NCBI GenBank assembly: GCA_033182465.1 | Contig: CP137325.1 | Location: 1,054,001 to 1,118,000 of the forward strand | Reading direction: 5' to 3' | DNA: 64,000 nt | Origin: Sanghuangporus weigelae | Taxonomy: Eukaryota; Basidiomycota; Agaricomycetes; Hymenochaetales; Hymenochaetaceae | Shown here: in pieces, positions 12,139 to 20,858 of the stretch | Position numbering within the stretch: position 1 is the first letter of the stretch | Layout of the letters: each line of letters starts with the position of its first letter | Notes under the pieces: generated by a model | Database searches by the model: none | Seen by the model: the letters and a program-made list of their open reading frames with translations, nothing else | Told to the model about the DNA's origin: nothing | Position numbers and translations under genes: made by a program

Positions 12139-12926
12139 TGTTAGGACCAGTGTTTTTAGACGAGGTGGTCAGTCTAAGCGTACCGGAACAAGTCCCTGCT
12201 TATTCCTTCTGATGATAATTGATTGGAGACGGAACGAAGGTTATAGATGTACTACTTTAGAAGCGAGCGATAGGCTCAAGCTTGACCTCAGTAGTGGAAC
12301 AGGGTTTCAATCAAAGGGTACAGTTTTCGATTGAGAGTACAAAATAATTTTGCTGAGGGACAATGCCCCGCTCAGCTGGCCCTTAAATAACCTATTTACT
12401 AAATAGTACCGACTACCTATTACTACCGACTACAGCCTTGCTATTGGTCTAGACAATATGTTTTCTCTGACACCAGTACTCTACTCTGGTGCCAACACCG
12501 ATACTTTCCTCTAGTGTTGAATCACAATACTTCTACCATATTAGGAGGGTTTGTTTGAGTCCTACTACCCCGATGCTTCGAGAAGCTTCTTCCGTGCTTC
12601 CTCCGATCTGCTATCGTTATCACATGTTAATCTCTCCTTATCTTTACCCCGCGATCCTTCTCCGTTCCCAGACGGGTTCCCATGATAGTTGCCAAGCTAT
12701 CGCTTCTCTGGCGCTCCGTTCCCGGGCCGAGCTTCTGCCGCTTAATCCTCGATCATGGGGGAGATAGTGATATCAGGGTTAGAGATCGGCAGAGCTTGCC
12801 GATCTTCTCCCGGCGCATGAGTGTACTCCGCTACACTCCTTCTGTGCCTCGCCGCGACTTCGATGTCCGATAGTTGTAGTCCTGGGCCCGTGGTTAGCCG
12901 TAGCCTCTGTCCAAAGTGCTCGCGGC
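12139..12926 (-). repeat. LTR-like repeat, copy 1 (TGTTAGGACC end)
   Basis: About 790 bp that recur in the same orientation at 36718-37500, with many substitutions. It begins TGTTAGGACCAG, contains the shared run GTACCGGAACAAGTCCCTGC and a TATA-like CTTAAATAA near 12384. The large gypsy LTR also starts TGTTAGG on this strand, so I infer a related minus-oriented LTR. Its right part overlaps the C-terminus of the ORF at 12742-13722. Confidence 0.6.
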
Positions 12927-13722
12927 CATTCCACTCATCAACTGTAATTACCCCTGGCTCTGACGCTCGCCAAGCCTGCATCAAGCGTTCTATCGCTTCT
13001 TCCGTAAGATGTTCAATGTCTGAAGGTGGCCGCTTGTAAACTGGCCAATCTACTTCCACTGCCGTGTGACTGCACAAGGTCTGGTGCCGATGCTGATTGA
13101 TCCAAGCTCGCACGCCGACCTTTAATGCATAGACATCCCTATCGCTAAGCCATATGGATACCTCATGGTCGTATGCACTCATTCCGTGGTTCGGTAATGG
13201 TTGGTCTTCTGTTCGTTCCGAGGGTCCGGGCTTATGCCGAATCTTGACATCGGCTGCTTCCCTTGACACTAACCGTTCCGTGAAGTTCTTCATGAGCCAT
13301 TCCGCAAGTACCCAGCTTCGTTGGTAGGCCAAGTAACAATTGGCGCACACCAAGCTCTCATGTACAAATCTTCTAGTTGCACCACGCCGATAATGTCTTC
13401 GTTGCAGGAGTTCCGTATACCTTGCGACATTTCTTTCTTCCATCGCCGCCAGACTGCGTTCCGGCGGTGGAGTATGTCCAATGTGCATATTAGTTAGTCC
13501 TAATTGCAAATCATTAGAGTCCTCCGTGTCTTCTCCAGACGATCCGTGGTTTGCTACTCTTGAGTCGCCACCACTGTTCTGCCGTAGTAGCCTTTCGAAA
13601 TAGTCTTGATTTGGCATCGCAACTCGGTGTGTAAAATTTAGCCCACGCCGTATTAGATAACCACAATTTTTGTAACAGTCGTAGATCTCATAATTTCGTT
13701 TGGCATCCAAAAATGTCAACAA
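12742..13722 (-). CDS. Repeat-borne ORF, 326 aa, unknown
   Basis: Long uninterrupted minus-strand frame with no recognised domain. An internal ATG near 13617 (MPNQDYFERLL) is also possible. It has a Cys pair (VCANCYLAYQ), hydrophilic acidic middle, and ends DITISPMIED. The last ~60 codons lie in the LTR-like repeat and are still readable in the other copy (37311-37500), so the coding region belongs to the repeat rather than to the host. It is positioned like the ORF in the LTRs of the 12.3-kb gypsy element: minus strand, inside a repeat beginning TGTTAGG. Confidence 0.5.
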   Translation of the reverse strand: MLTFLDAKRNYEIYDCYKNCGYLIRRGLNFTHRVAMPNQDYFERLLRQNSGGDSRVANHGSSGEDTEDSNDLQLGLTNMHIGHTPPPERSLAAMEERNVARYTELLQRRHYRRGATRRFVHESLVCANCYLAYQRSWVLAEWLMKNFTERLVSREAADVKIRHKPGPSERTEDQPLPNHGMSAYDHEVSIWLSDRDVYALKVGVRAWINQHRHQTLCSHTAVEVDWPVYKRPPSDIEHLTEEAIERLMQAWRASEPGVITVDEWNGREHFGQRLRLTTGPGLQLSDIEVAARHRRSVAEYTHAPGEDRQALPISNPDITISPMIED

Positions 13723-14446
13723 TCAATATGCGATAACCTTCCATTTGCCATCTTGTTTCTGAAGAAGTACACCGCTGTAGTGCGCCGCACTTGCCTGTAC
13801 CGGTACGTCGGTACAGGCCCCTCAGTACTCTGTACAGTATACCATCATGCGGCGACCGCTACACCTCCGCTGCTCCTTAAGACCTTCCAAACCGCCGCTC
13901 CTTGATTCGCGGCTCAACCAATACGTCCGCCGCCTCCCGTCCTTCGAAGACTTCCCAAACCAAGTATGCTTGGCCAGCCGCACTTTCTGATACGCGGGCG
14001 CCTGGAACGTTGCAGCGGATGTATCGGCTACGGCGGCGGAAGGATATCGAACCGTATAGCCGGTGGAATATTCGTCGGCTCCTGTTGATTGGCTTATCCG
14101 ACATCGGGTAGTGGTTTTACAAGGTCCCAGGTACCACGTTTCATGTTCATACTATGCTGCTTCGTGCGCCGAGTCCGATTGTCGGACGCGGCGGCCACTC
14201 GCGTATTCCCCTTTTAGTATTATTGCCTCCCCTGACGTTTCATATTCGTGTGGTGCGACCACTTAGCGATCCGAGCGCGCCCGATGATGTGATGCACCGC
14301 GCCAATCACCGCCAGCCCGATCAGCGCGCGCCCGTGTCTTGGCAGCTTCGCGGCGCACCCCGATCTTCGGGTCCGCACCGATTGCGCGCCTGTGACATGC
14401 CGTCACTGTCGCCGCCTCTGTGACGCTCTTCCCCAGCATTCCCCAG

Positions 14447-14497
14447 TATATATAGACCTCATGTATGTAGTGTTCAGAAGGAGTAGTTCAGAATAAA
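14447..14497 (+). promoter_or_regulatory. TATA box plus AATAAA in an LTR-like segment
   Basis: TATATATAG at 14447 and AATAAA at 14492, as expected for promoter and polyadenylation signal of an LTR. The element they served is no longer evident. Confidence 0.4.
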
Positions 14498-14701
14498 TCT
14501 CAGTGCACTCCTCTCGTCTCTGTTAGCCCCTTTTGCTCTCTATCGCCTTCGCCGAAGACCGTGTGCCGACACAAGACGCCGCCCCTGTTTAGGGAATAAC
14601 AGGGGCACGTGCTCACTCGCCACTGCGCAAGTGATCGGCAGAGCTATCCCCCGTCCTGGGAATCGGCAGCGCTATCGCCCTCTTGACAATCGGCGACACC
14701 A

Positions 14702-14706
14702 TCGCC
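14702..14706. repeat. Target-site duplication, left copy
   Basis: TCGCC directly before the LTR; matched by TCGCC directly after the other LTR at 26997-27001. Because the target is a minisatellite containing TCGCC in each unit, chance agreement is somewhat likelier than usual. Confidence 0.8.
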
Positions 14707-16218
14707 TGTTAGGGAGTAGGCCCGGGGTTACACCGGTTTGATCCTTTTGCCTAAGCAGCGGTGTGTTGTGCAGAGGTGATCTTATCTACCCACGTCTGGC
14801 TGTACCACGCGGTCCCTTACTAGCCTTCCTAGTCGCGGTCCGAGTTATGGATGCTTTCAGATACGAGGTAATAGTAAAGCAGATTGGGATTTCCAAGAGG
14901 CGTGATAGTACAAAGCACACAGTAATAGCTCGCTGTAGGGCAAGCTTTACACCAGTGTGTTAAGAGGATCGAAAGATGGGGAAATGAGGGCCTAATCCTA
15001 CAACTATTTATGCTCCCAGATATTCCATTTTCCGTCCTATTTCTTACTCATCCTGTCTCCACTTTACTCCACTTTCCTCCACCATTACATCTGTTCCTTT
15101 GTCATCCTGCTGCGCTTCGCTCCACTTTGCTCCAATCTTTGTAAGGTCGTCTCCACTATGACAGAATTCTTTGGAGTTGCTGACTGAGACAATAGAGGTG
15201 GTGCTCCGATATGGAATGCTCCACTGTCAGTACTCCATAACGATGTCATTGCCGTCATTGAGTGGCATCTTTGCTCTTGGAGCGATGTAGGCTGCTCGGT
15301 ATGTGATTCTTCGGAATTCATCTCGAGGTCCAGCGAGGGTAAGCATAACTCGCACGTCAGTGTTAAGATGTCGGGTCGGTGTAGAGTATGGTCCAAGGCA
15401 TATCATGAACTGCATAAGCTCTGCTGGTGGGTTCTGCTGGGTTCTGGTGACTAGCCATGCTTTGCCTTCGTATCGTATATCGCGAATGTAGCACCATATC
15501 CTTCGTTGTATAAGGAGTTGTAATTGCTTGGTTTCCAGGTTCGCATCTCTCGGTAAATAAAGGTTTGCCTGTATCGTAGATGCTGGACATGGTGTGTGCA
15601 ACTCCGGTCTATACCATCCAATCATTCTCCAAGTTATCGGGTTCGCAGTTCGAGGGGTCCGAGTTGTGATCGTGAGTTCCTCTCGTTTCTTGGGTACTAT
15701 TGGGCTTGGTGGATTGGAATGCATTGTATCCTGAAGGTGTCGCTCGGTTTCGATGTGACAGTCACGCGTACCAACCGTTGCCGTGCATACTAAGTAGTAT
15801 ACTTCATAAAGGACCATGTAAACTCGTGCACAGACTTGACAGTGCTGAAATGCCAGTGAGGTCTCCATAAACCTTATTAGCCTTTAGCCTTTTAGCGTTT
15901 AGGCTTTAGTAGTTGTGCTTCTGGACTTCTAAGAAGTTTGATCGCTTCTTTTGATCGAGGTCGCTCTGGTTGCTTGGTCGGCGGCGTTAGAGTGGTAGTC
16001 CGCGGTAATAGGCGGTCGGCGGTGTTAGCTGTTAGCGGGATTACGTATCCGCTTCGGTGCTTCTAGCGCTCGGGTGGTAACGGGTTACTGTTGCCTAGGC
16101 CGCTCGATTGCTTGGGCCTTTGATAGCTGGCTTGGTTACCGGTCGCGTTTGGAAAGCTGATCGTGTAGATCTGTTGATCGTGTCGATCCTGATGCGAGTT
16201 TTTGAGCGGATCCTTTCA
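14707..16218 (-). repeat. 3' LTR of the 12.3-kb gypsy element
   Basis: 1512 bp; begins TGTTAGGGAG and ends CGGATCCTTTCA on the plus strand. It reads as identical to 25485-26996 wherever I compared, and the embedded 213-aa translations agree exactly, pointing to a recent insertion. Confidence 0.95.
15227..15868 (-). CDS. ORF inside the 3' LTR, 213 aa, unknown
   Basis: In element sense. No recognised domain. Cys and His residues cluster near the start (QHCQVCARVY), then a basic/Thr-rich segment (ELTITTRTPRTANPITW), then a compact-looking region with RRIWCYIRDIRYEGKAWLV and a C-terminus ending GNDIVMEY. A second possible start is MVLYEVYY, 18 codons on. The diverged solo LTR keeps the frame open over 196 codons (44560-45150) with about 15 amino-acid changes and no stop. 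Confidence 0.5.
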   Translation of the reverse strand: METSLAFQHCQVCARVYMVLYEVYYLVCTATVGTRDCHIETERHLQDTMHSNPPSPIVPKKREELTITTRTPRTANPITWRMIGWYRPELHTPCPASTIQANLYLPRDANLETKQLQLLIQRRIWCYIRDIRYEGKAWLVTRTQQNPPAELMQFMICLGPYSTPTRHLNTDVRVMLTLAGPRDEFRRITYRAAYIAPRAKMPLNDGNDIVMEY

Positions 16219-16234
16219 CTACACCCCCCCTAAG
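16219..16234 (-). other. Polypurine tract
   Basis: On the minus strand a run of seven G followed by TGTAG abuts the 3' LTR, the expected place and composition for plus-strand DNA priming. Confidence 0.75.
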
Positions 16235-16342
16235 ATGAACTTTCGGAGAAATGTTCATCCTAATCCGTGAGAAAGCTCGGATAAAGGGTCGCCTAGTGAT
16301 GGTTGATTTTTGCTATCAAACCATCATCATCTCTGCTCCAAA

Positions 16343-16658
16343 ATGTCGAAAGTCGCCGCTGCTGTTACTGTTTTTGTCGCTATTGTCGCGATTTTCGGCA
16401 TAAATCATTGGATTTTGGAGCGTAAGAGGCGTGCTCAGGTAAGTGATGCATGCTCTGTGCCGTTTCGAGTTGTTAATCATCCTCTAGGAGGCTGACTTCG
16501 AAATGCAATCGTTCCAGCGCGATGTTACTACTGTCGCGCTTCGAGTTCACCTCGCGCTCGGTTATGACGTTGAGGTTATCGATCCAGTCGTCGAAAATGC
16601 AGGTATTGCTTCGCAGGAACGTCGTGAAAAGGGTGTCTGGGAAGACATTGACTTGTAA
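16343..16658 (+). CDS. Antisense spliced small membrane protein in gypsy element
   Basis: Opposite to the retrotransposon genes, between the PPT and ORF X. Exon 1 is 16343-16438 and exon 2 is 16488-16658, joined in phase 0 across a 49-nt intron with strong signals (CAG|GTAAGT and CTCTAG|GAG). The predicted 88-aa protein has one N-terminal transmembrane segment (AAAVTVFVAIVAIFGINHWI), then a basic RKRRAQ and a soluble acidic tail ending GVWEDIDL. No family recognised. Reading-frame continuity across a clean intron favours a real gene, possibly a captured host gene, but there is no homology evidence. Confidence 0.5.
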
Positions 16659-17197
16659 AGGGTGGTGGGAAGGGATATGAATATGAAATGTGCATCATGT
16701 AAAGAATATGACGCAATTGAAAGTGATAAGAAAGAAATCATAAAGTCGTTAATGAATAAGTTTTATACCAATTTGGGAGTGAAGTTCCAGGTGTTTACCT
16801 ACGGCTCTTCAACCCCCAAATGGAGTTTTTCGAAGAAAGAGTGTAATTGGAGTGCCTTTCAGCGTGAAGGCACATCCTAGCATGATGCAAGGGAGTGACT
16901 TCACGTAAACTTTTGGCTTCTCCGTTGCATAGAGGATAATAAAAGGTAGGCATAATCTGCTAATTCGGAGCCGGCACAATAAAACAATATACAAAATGTC
17001 TAGGCCCTTGTAGGTTCTTTGACACTTCTGCATAGTGCTTCATTTGTGCTGGTTGGCCGAATAAGCGTGAAATAAAGAGGTGCATAAAGCATAATTTGGT
17101 CGGATGTGACCATAAATATCATAAGGTAAGAATGAAATGCATAATTGACCATGTCGGGTCACGATATGGGAAAGGGGTTGCATAAAAGAAGAGTTGT
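16659..17197. other. Non-coding spacer in the gypsy element
   Basis: About 540 bp, A-rich on the plus strand (ATAAAG-like motifs repeated at 16735, 17070, 17085, 17180). No supported gene. Confidence 0.5.
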
Positions 17198-18274
17198 TTA
17201 CAAATCTTCGGATTCTTCAGCCTCAGGTGTAGTCTGGGCCGAGTTCGCTGGGGTATATAGTTCCCTGCTTTCACCTTCTTCACTTGACTCTGTATCGTCG
17301 GAGTGTACGTACATGTCCTCCTGTTCCGACATAGTAAGCATCTCGTCCGGCTGGTAGAGTTCGTTCGGGTACTGGTAGACTGAGATCATCAGATCTTCCA
17401 GCAAGGGGTGTCGTGTAGCCTGTAGTTTTTCTCTGGCTTCTTCCTCTCGGTTGTTGAGTTCCATAAGGTAATGAGGGTCGTAGTTAACCTCTTTGCCTTC
17501 GACTACGTGGTGCTCGATGTTGTCGAGTGGTACCTCGTCCGTAGTAGAGTTCCTCGCTTCAATAACCGTTCGGTATCTCGTTCCTTCGTAATACTTCGTC
17601 ATGTTGAGTACCGTCATGAACTGCATGGTGTGGGATGCATAGAAGCCCGTCTGGTCGGCTATGTATATAATGTACTTCATCGCATCGATGCTCATCGGAT
17701 GATAGTGACTCCATCGCATCATTCGGTTAAGAATTGCGGTAGTCATGTCTCGTCGGTAGGCGCAAATTTGAATTGCCGAATGATAGATGCCCATGATGTT
17801 CTTGTATGTCGTTTCGTGCCTAAAGTCGATCTTGCCTCGATGTAATGCTTGTGTTTCGAGTTCGATCGCGTAGGTTAGAAATGCATCATCATTGAGTCGG
17901 CGTAATGCTGCGTCTCGAGGGTTACTGAGTTTGAATAACCACTCGTCTGAGTGATTCGCCATCATAAGGTGGGGTATTTCGTCTCGGTTGTGGTGGATTG
18001 CGTTCCACTTGTCAAATAGATCATCGAAGTACTTCCCTGGGCATAGGGGTACAATCTCATCTTCGTAGTTCTCTTCGTTGAATCGGTTGCACAGCTGTGG
18101 CCATTGATAACGTTCGGTCGGTGGCCTGAGTGTAAATGTCCATTCTGGTGCATCTTCTGGTTGACAGAATGCATGTAGCTCGTCGAAAATAGGCATAGCT
18201 GAGTAGTGGTTCGTCTGCAGTGAAGTAGAGCTGTTGAGATTCGAGTTGTTGTTCCTTAGCTCGAAGTTCTCCAT
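17198..18274 (-). CDS. ORF X downstream of pol, 358 aa, unknown
   Basis: Uninterrupted frame about 175 bp after the pol stop and in another frame than pol. It occupies the place where env would be, but I see no signal peptide, transmembrane segment or cysteine pattern. N-terminus polar (Asn/Ser-rich), a second start at MPIFDELHAF, a central helical region rich in H, Y and M, and a strongly acidic C-terminal ~60 residues (DDTESSEEGE, EAEESEDL). An acidic-tailed soluble protein, perhaps nucleic-acid or chaperone-like, but this is guesswork. Confidence 0.55.
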   Translation of the reverse strand: MENFELRNNNSNLNSSTSLQTNHYSAMPIFDELHAFCQPEDAPEWTFTLRPPTERYQWPQLCNRFNEENYEDEIVPLCPGKYFDDLFDKWNAIHHNRDEIPHLMMANHSDEWLFKLSNPRDAALRRLNDDAFLTYAIELETQALHRGKIDFRHETTYKNIMGIYHSAIQICAYRRDMTTAILNRMMRWSHYHPMSIDAMKYIIYIADQTGFYASHTMQFMTVLNMTKYYEGTRYRTVIEARNSTTDEVPLDNIEHHVVEGKEVNYDPHYLMELNNREEEAREKLQATRHPLLEDLMISVYQYPNELYQPDEMLTMSEQEDMYVHSDDTESSEEGESRELYTPANSAQTTPEAEESEDL

Positions 18275-18449
18275 GTTTTATACCATCTTGTTGGTATGTC
18301 GGCGATGTCTTGCCTAATTCTTCTATCTCTGCTCTCGCTTTGGTGTGCCACATTGATGTCATCGCTTGGTAAGGTCATTGGGGACCTTACTCATCGTCTC
18401 TATTGTGGATCCATAAGCGGCTCCATCGGGTGGAGTGCATGTGATGCAA

Positions 18450-20855
18450 CTATTGCCTCATTCGTTTTCGTGCGGCGATCCATTGGTTAAGGTTCGGTGG
18501 CTGGATTGCCTGAGGATACTTTTTATGGAATGCTTCGATCATTTGATAGGAGTTCTTGAGGTTGTCAAGTGGCTCCCATGTTCGCTCCTGGTATCCTTTC
18601 CATTGGATAAGGTATTGGACCTTGCTCCGATGACGTCTTGTGTTATGAATCGTCTCCACTTCGTACTCTGCTTCTCCCTCCACTTCAATAGGTGGTGGTT
18701 CATCCAAAGTGGGTCTTCCAGGGTATTCCTTTCGTTTGTAAGGCCTGAGAAGACTCGCATGAAACACTGGGTGGATCGGAAGGGTTTCGGGTAAGCGTAA
18801 TCTGAATGACACTTGTCCGACTGCCTTCTCGACTTTATAAGGCCCTGCCCATTTCATTGCAAGTTTCTTCGTTGGTTCCAATCGACTGAGATTCCTCATG
18901 TCTAGTAACACTTCGTCTCCTGGCTTGTACTCTGGCAGTTTGCCTCGATGCAGGTCTGCATAAAGCTTCATTGCCTCATTCGCTTGCCTAATCGAATTAT
19001 AGGCTTCTTGCTGTACTTGTCGAAGCTCCTCTAGGTGATTTATTGCTTCTGGGACGTTTGAATCACCGGTCTCCGCAACGTCCAGGTGAGGATGCCATCC
19101 ATACAGTGTATAGAATGGTGACTGATGTGTAGTACTGTGCTTCCTGTTGTTGTAGGCGAATTCTGCTATATCGATGTACTCTGCCCAATCTGTTTGTCGG
19201 TAGGACACATAGCAGCGTAAGTACTGTTCAAGCTCTTGATTTAGTCGCTCGGTTTGACCATCGGTTTGTGGATGATACGCTGTACTAGTTTTCCAATCGA
19301 CATCGATGAGTCTGCAGAACTCCTTGAGGAATTGCGCGGTGAAGTTGCTACCTCGGTCGGAGATTACTCGTTTAGGGGCCCCGTAGTATTTGAAGACATG
19401 TTGGCGGAACAAACGTGCCAACTGCTTAGCATTGGGTATTCCTTGGCAAGGAATGAACTTCCCCATTTTAGTGAGTTTGTCCACTATAACGAGTATCGCG
19501 CTGTAGCCTTCATTGCTGACTGGTAAGTCGGTAATCAGGTCACAGGTTATGGTTTCCCATGGTTGATGTGGTGCCTCCAACGGTTGGAGCGGCGGATTTC
19601 GAAACTGTCGAATCGGTTTTGCACGCTGACATATGTCGCAGGTTGCGGTATATGCTCGGATCATTTCTTCCATCTTCGGCCAATAGTATGATCGCTTTAC
19701 AAGCTCTATGGTCTTTTCTGCTCCTGGGTGGCCTGCAAGTTTGTGATCATGGCGCCTTCGGATTAGCAACGCTCGTAGGTTGGCGGACGGCGGGATATAT
19801 AATGCATTGGTTACGTAGTGCAAGCCGTTCCTGTAACTGTAGCCGTTGCTCTGCTTGATCGCCTGAATCTCCTTCTTAGCCTCCTCGGTATTGTAGTTCC
19901 TCTTGATCGTTCGGATAATAGGATCAGAGATAGTGACCATTTCGGTTTCTAGCTTGTATAGACCGTTGATCTCCGTTCGTCGCAATGTTTGTTGCTTGAT
20001 CGTATCAGGAGGTAACAAGGTAACTCCTAAGTTGTCCTTGTCCTCTGGCATATAGTCGGATCGTCGTGATAGCTCGTCAGCTTGGTTCTTCTTGCCTGGC
20101 CAATGGAGAATCTTGAAGTTATATCGTGATAACTCTAGTGCCCATCTCGCTTGACGTCTCGATAGATTCTGAGCTGTCATGAAGTATCGGAGATTTGCAT
20201 GATCGCTTCGGATTGTTACTGGTTCTTTGGTTCCCTCCAATAGGTGTCTCCAATGCTTGAGTGCTTCCATGATTGCTAGCATCTCTTTGTCATGCGTCGG
20301 ATAGTTTCGTTGGGTGTTCGTTAGAGTTTTCGACATGAAACCTAAAGGTCTCAGTTCTCCTTGGTTGTCTTCTTGTTGTAAGACTGCACCAATCGCTACA
20401 TCGGATGCGTCGGTTTCCAATGTATATGGTTTGTCTGGCTTTGGCATTGCCAATGCGACTTCCGTTTCGAATGCCTTCTTGATACTTTCGAATGCCTTAT
20501 CTTGTGCCTCTGCCCATATGAACTTGCGATCCTTTTTGATAAGGTCGCCAATAGGTGCGAATGTATCGGCATAGTTCCTGATGAATCTTCGGTAGAAGTT
20601 ACAAAATCCTTGGAACTTTCGAACTTGTCGTTTCGTCTTTGGCACTGGCCATTCGTGAATAGCTTTGAGCTTATAAGGATCCATCTGGATGCCTTTCGTT
20701 CCTACTACAAATCCCAAGTAGTCGAGTTGGGTTTGGAGGAAGTGACATTTCTCGATTTTGAGGTAAATGTCGAGCTCTCGGCATTTCTGTAGAATTGCCC
20801 TGAGGAGTTTCCAATGTTCCTCTTCAGTTTGTGCTTGACCAATAAGGTCGTCCAA
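18450..20855 (-). pseudogene. pol: pol, downstream part (RT end, RNase H, integrase, chromodomain)
   Basis: About 800 codons continuing the pol frame after an in-frame TAG. Order: RT palm end (LDDLIGQAQ, then LDYLGFVV); RNase H with TLETDASDVAIGAVLQQ; integrase zinc finger (HKLAGHPG...CDICQRAK); catalytic core with CDLITD, ISDRGSNF and the Glu in TDGQTERLNQELEQ; GPY/F module (KWAGPYKVEK); and a chromodomain near the end (YEVETIHNTRRHR, then YLIQWKGY, TWEPLDNL). All three integrase acidic residues are present, so only the stop codon breaks the protein. Chromodomains direct integration to particular chromatin in this family. Confidence 0.9.
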
Positions 20856-20858
20856 CTA
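20856..20858 (-). other. In-frame TAG at the RT active-site tyrosine
   Basis: On the minus strand AAC TAG TTG GAC GAC: the codon before L-D-D of the YLDD motif is TAG instead of a Tyr codon. A single base substitution (TAC or TAT to TAG) explains it. Both flanking frames are fully open. Confidence 0.9.

Larger units (their letters stand above)
13723..14706. repeat. Promoter-like repeat segment and minisatellite start
   Basis: GC-rich with no supported gene. A TATATATAG box at 14447-14455 is followed by AATAAA at 14492, an LTR-like U3/R arrangement on the plus strand. From ~14640 it runs into partial copies of the 27-bp minisatellite (AATCGGCGACACC) that continue at 26997, showing this DNA was contiguous with the right flank before the gypsy insertion. 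Confidence 0.5.

Noticed and set aside
17198-18274. ORF X as an envelope gene
   Set aside because: No signal peptide, transmembrane segment or cysteine pattern is visible.
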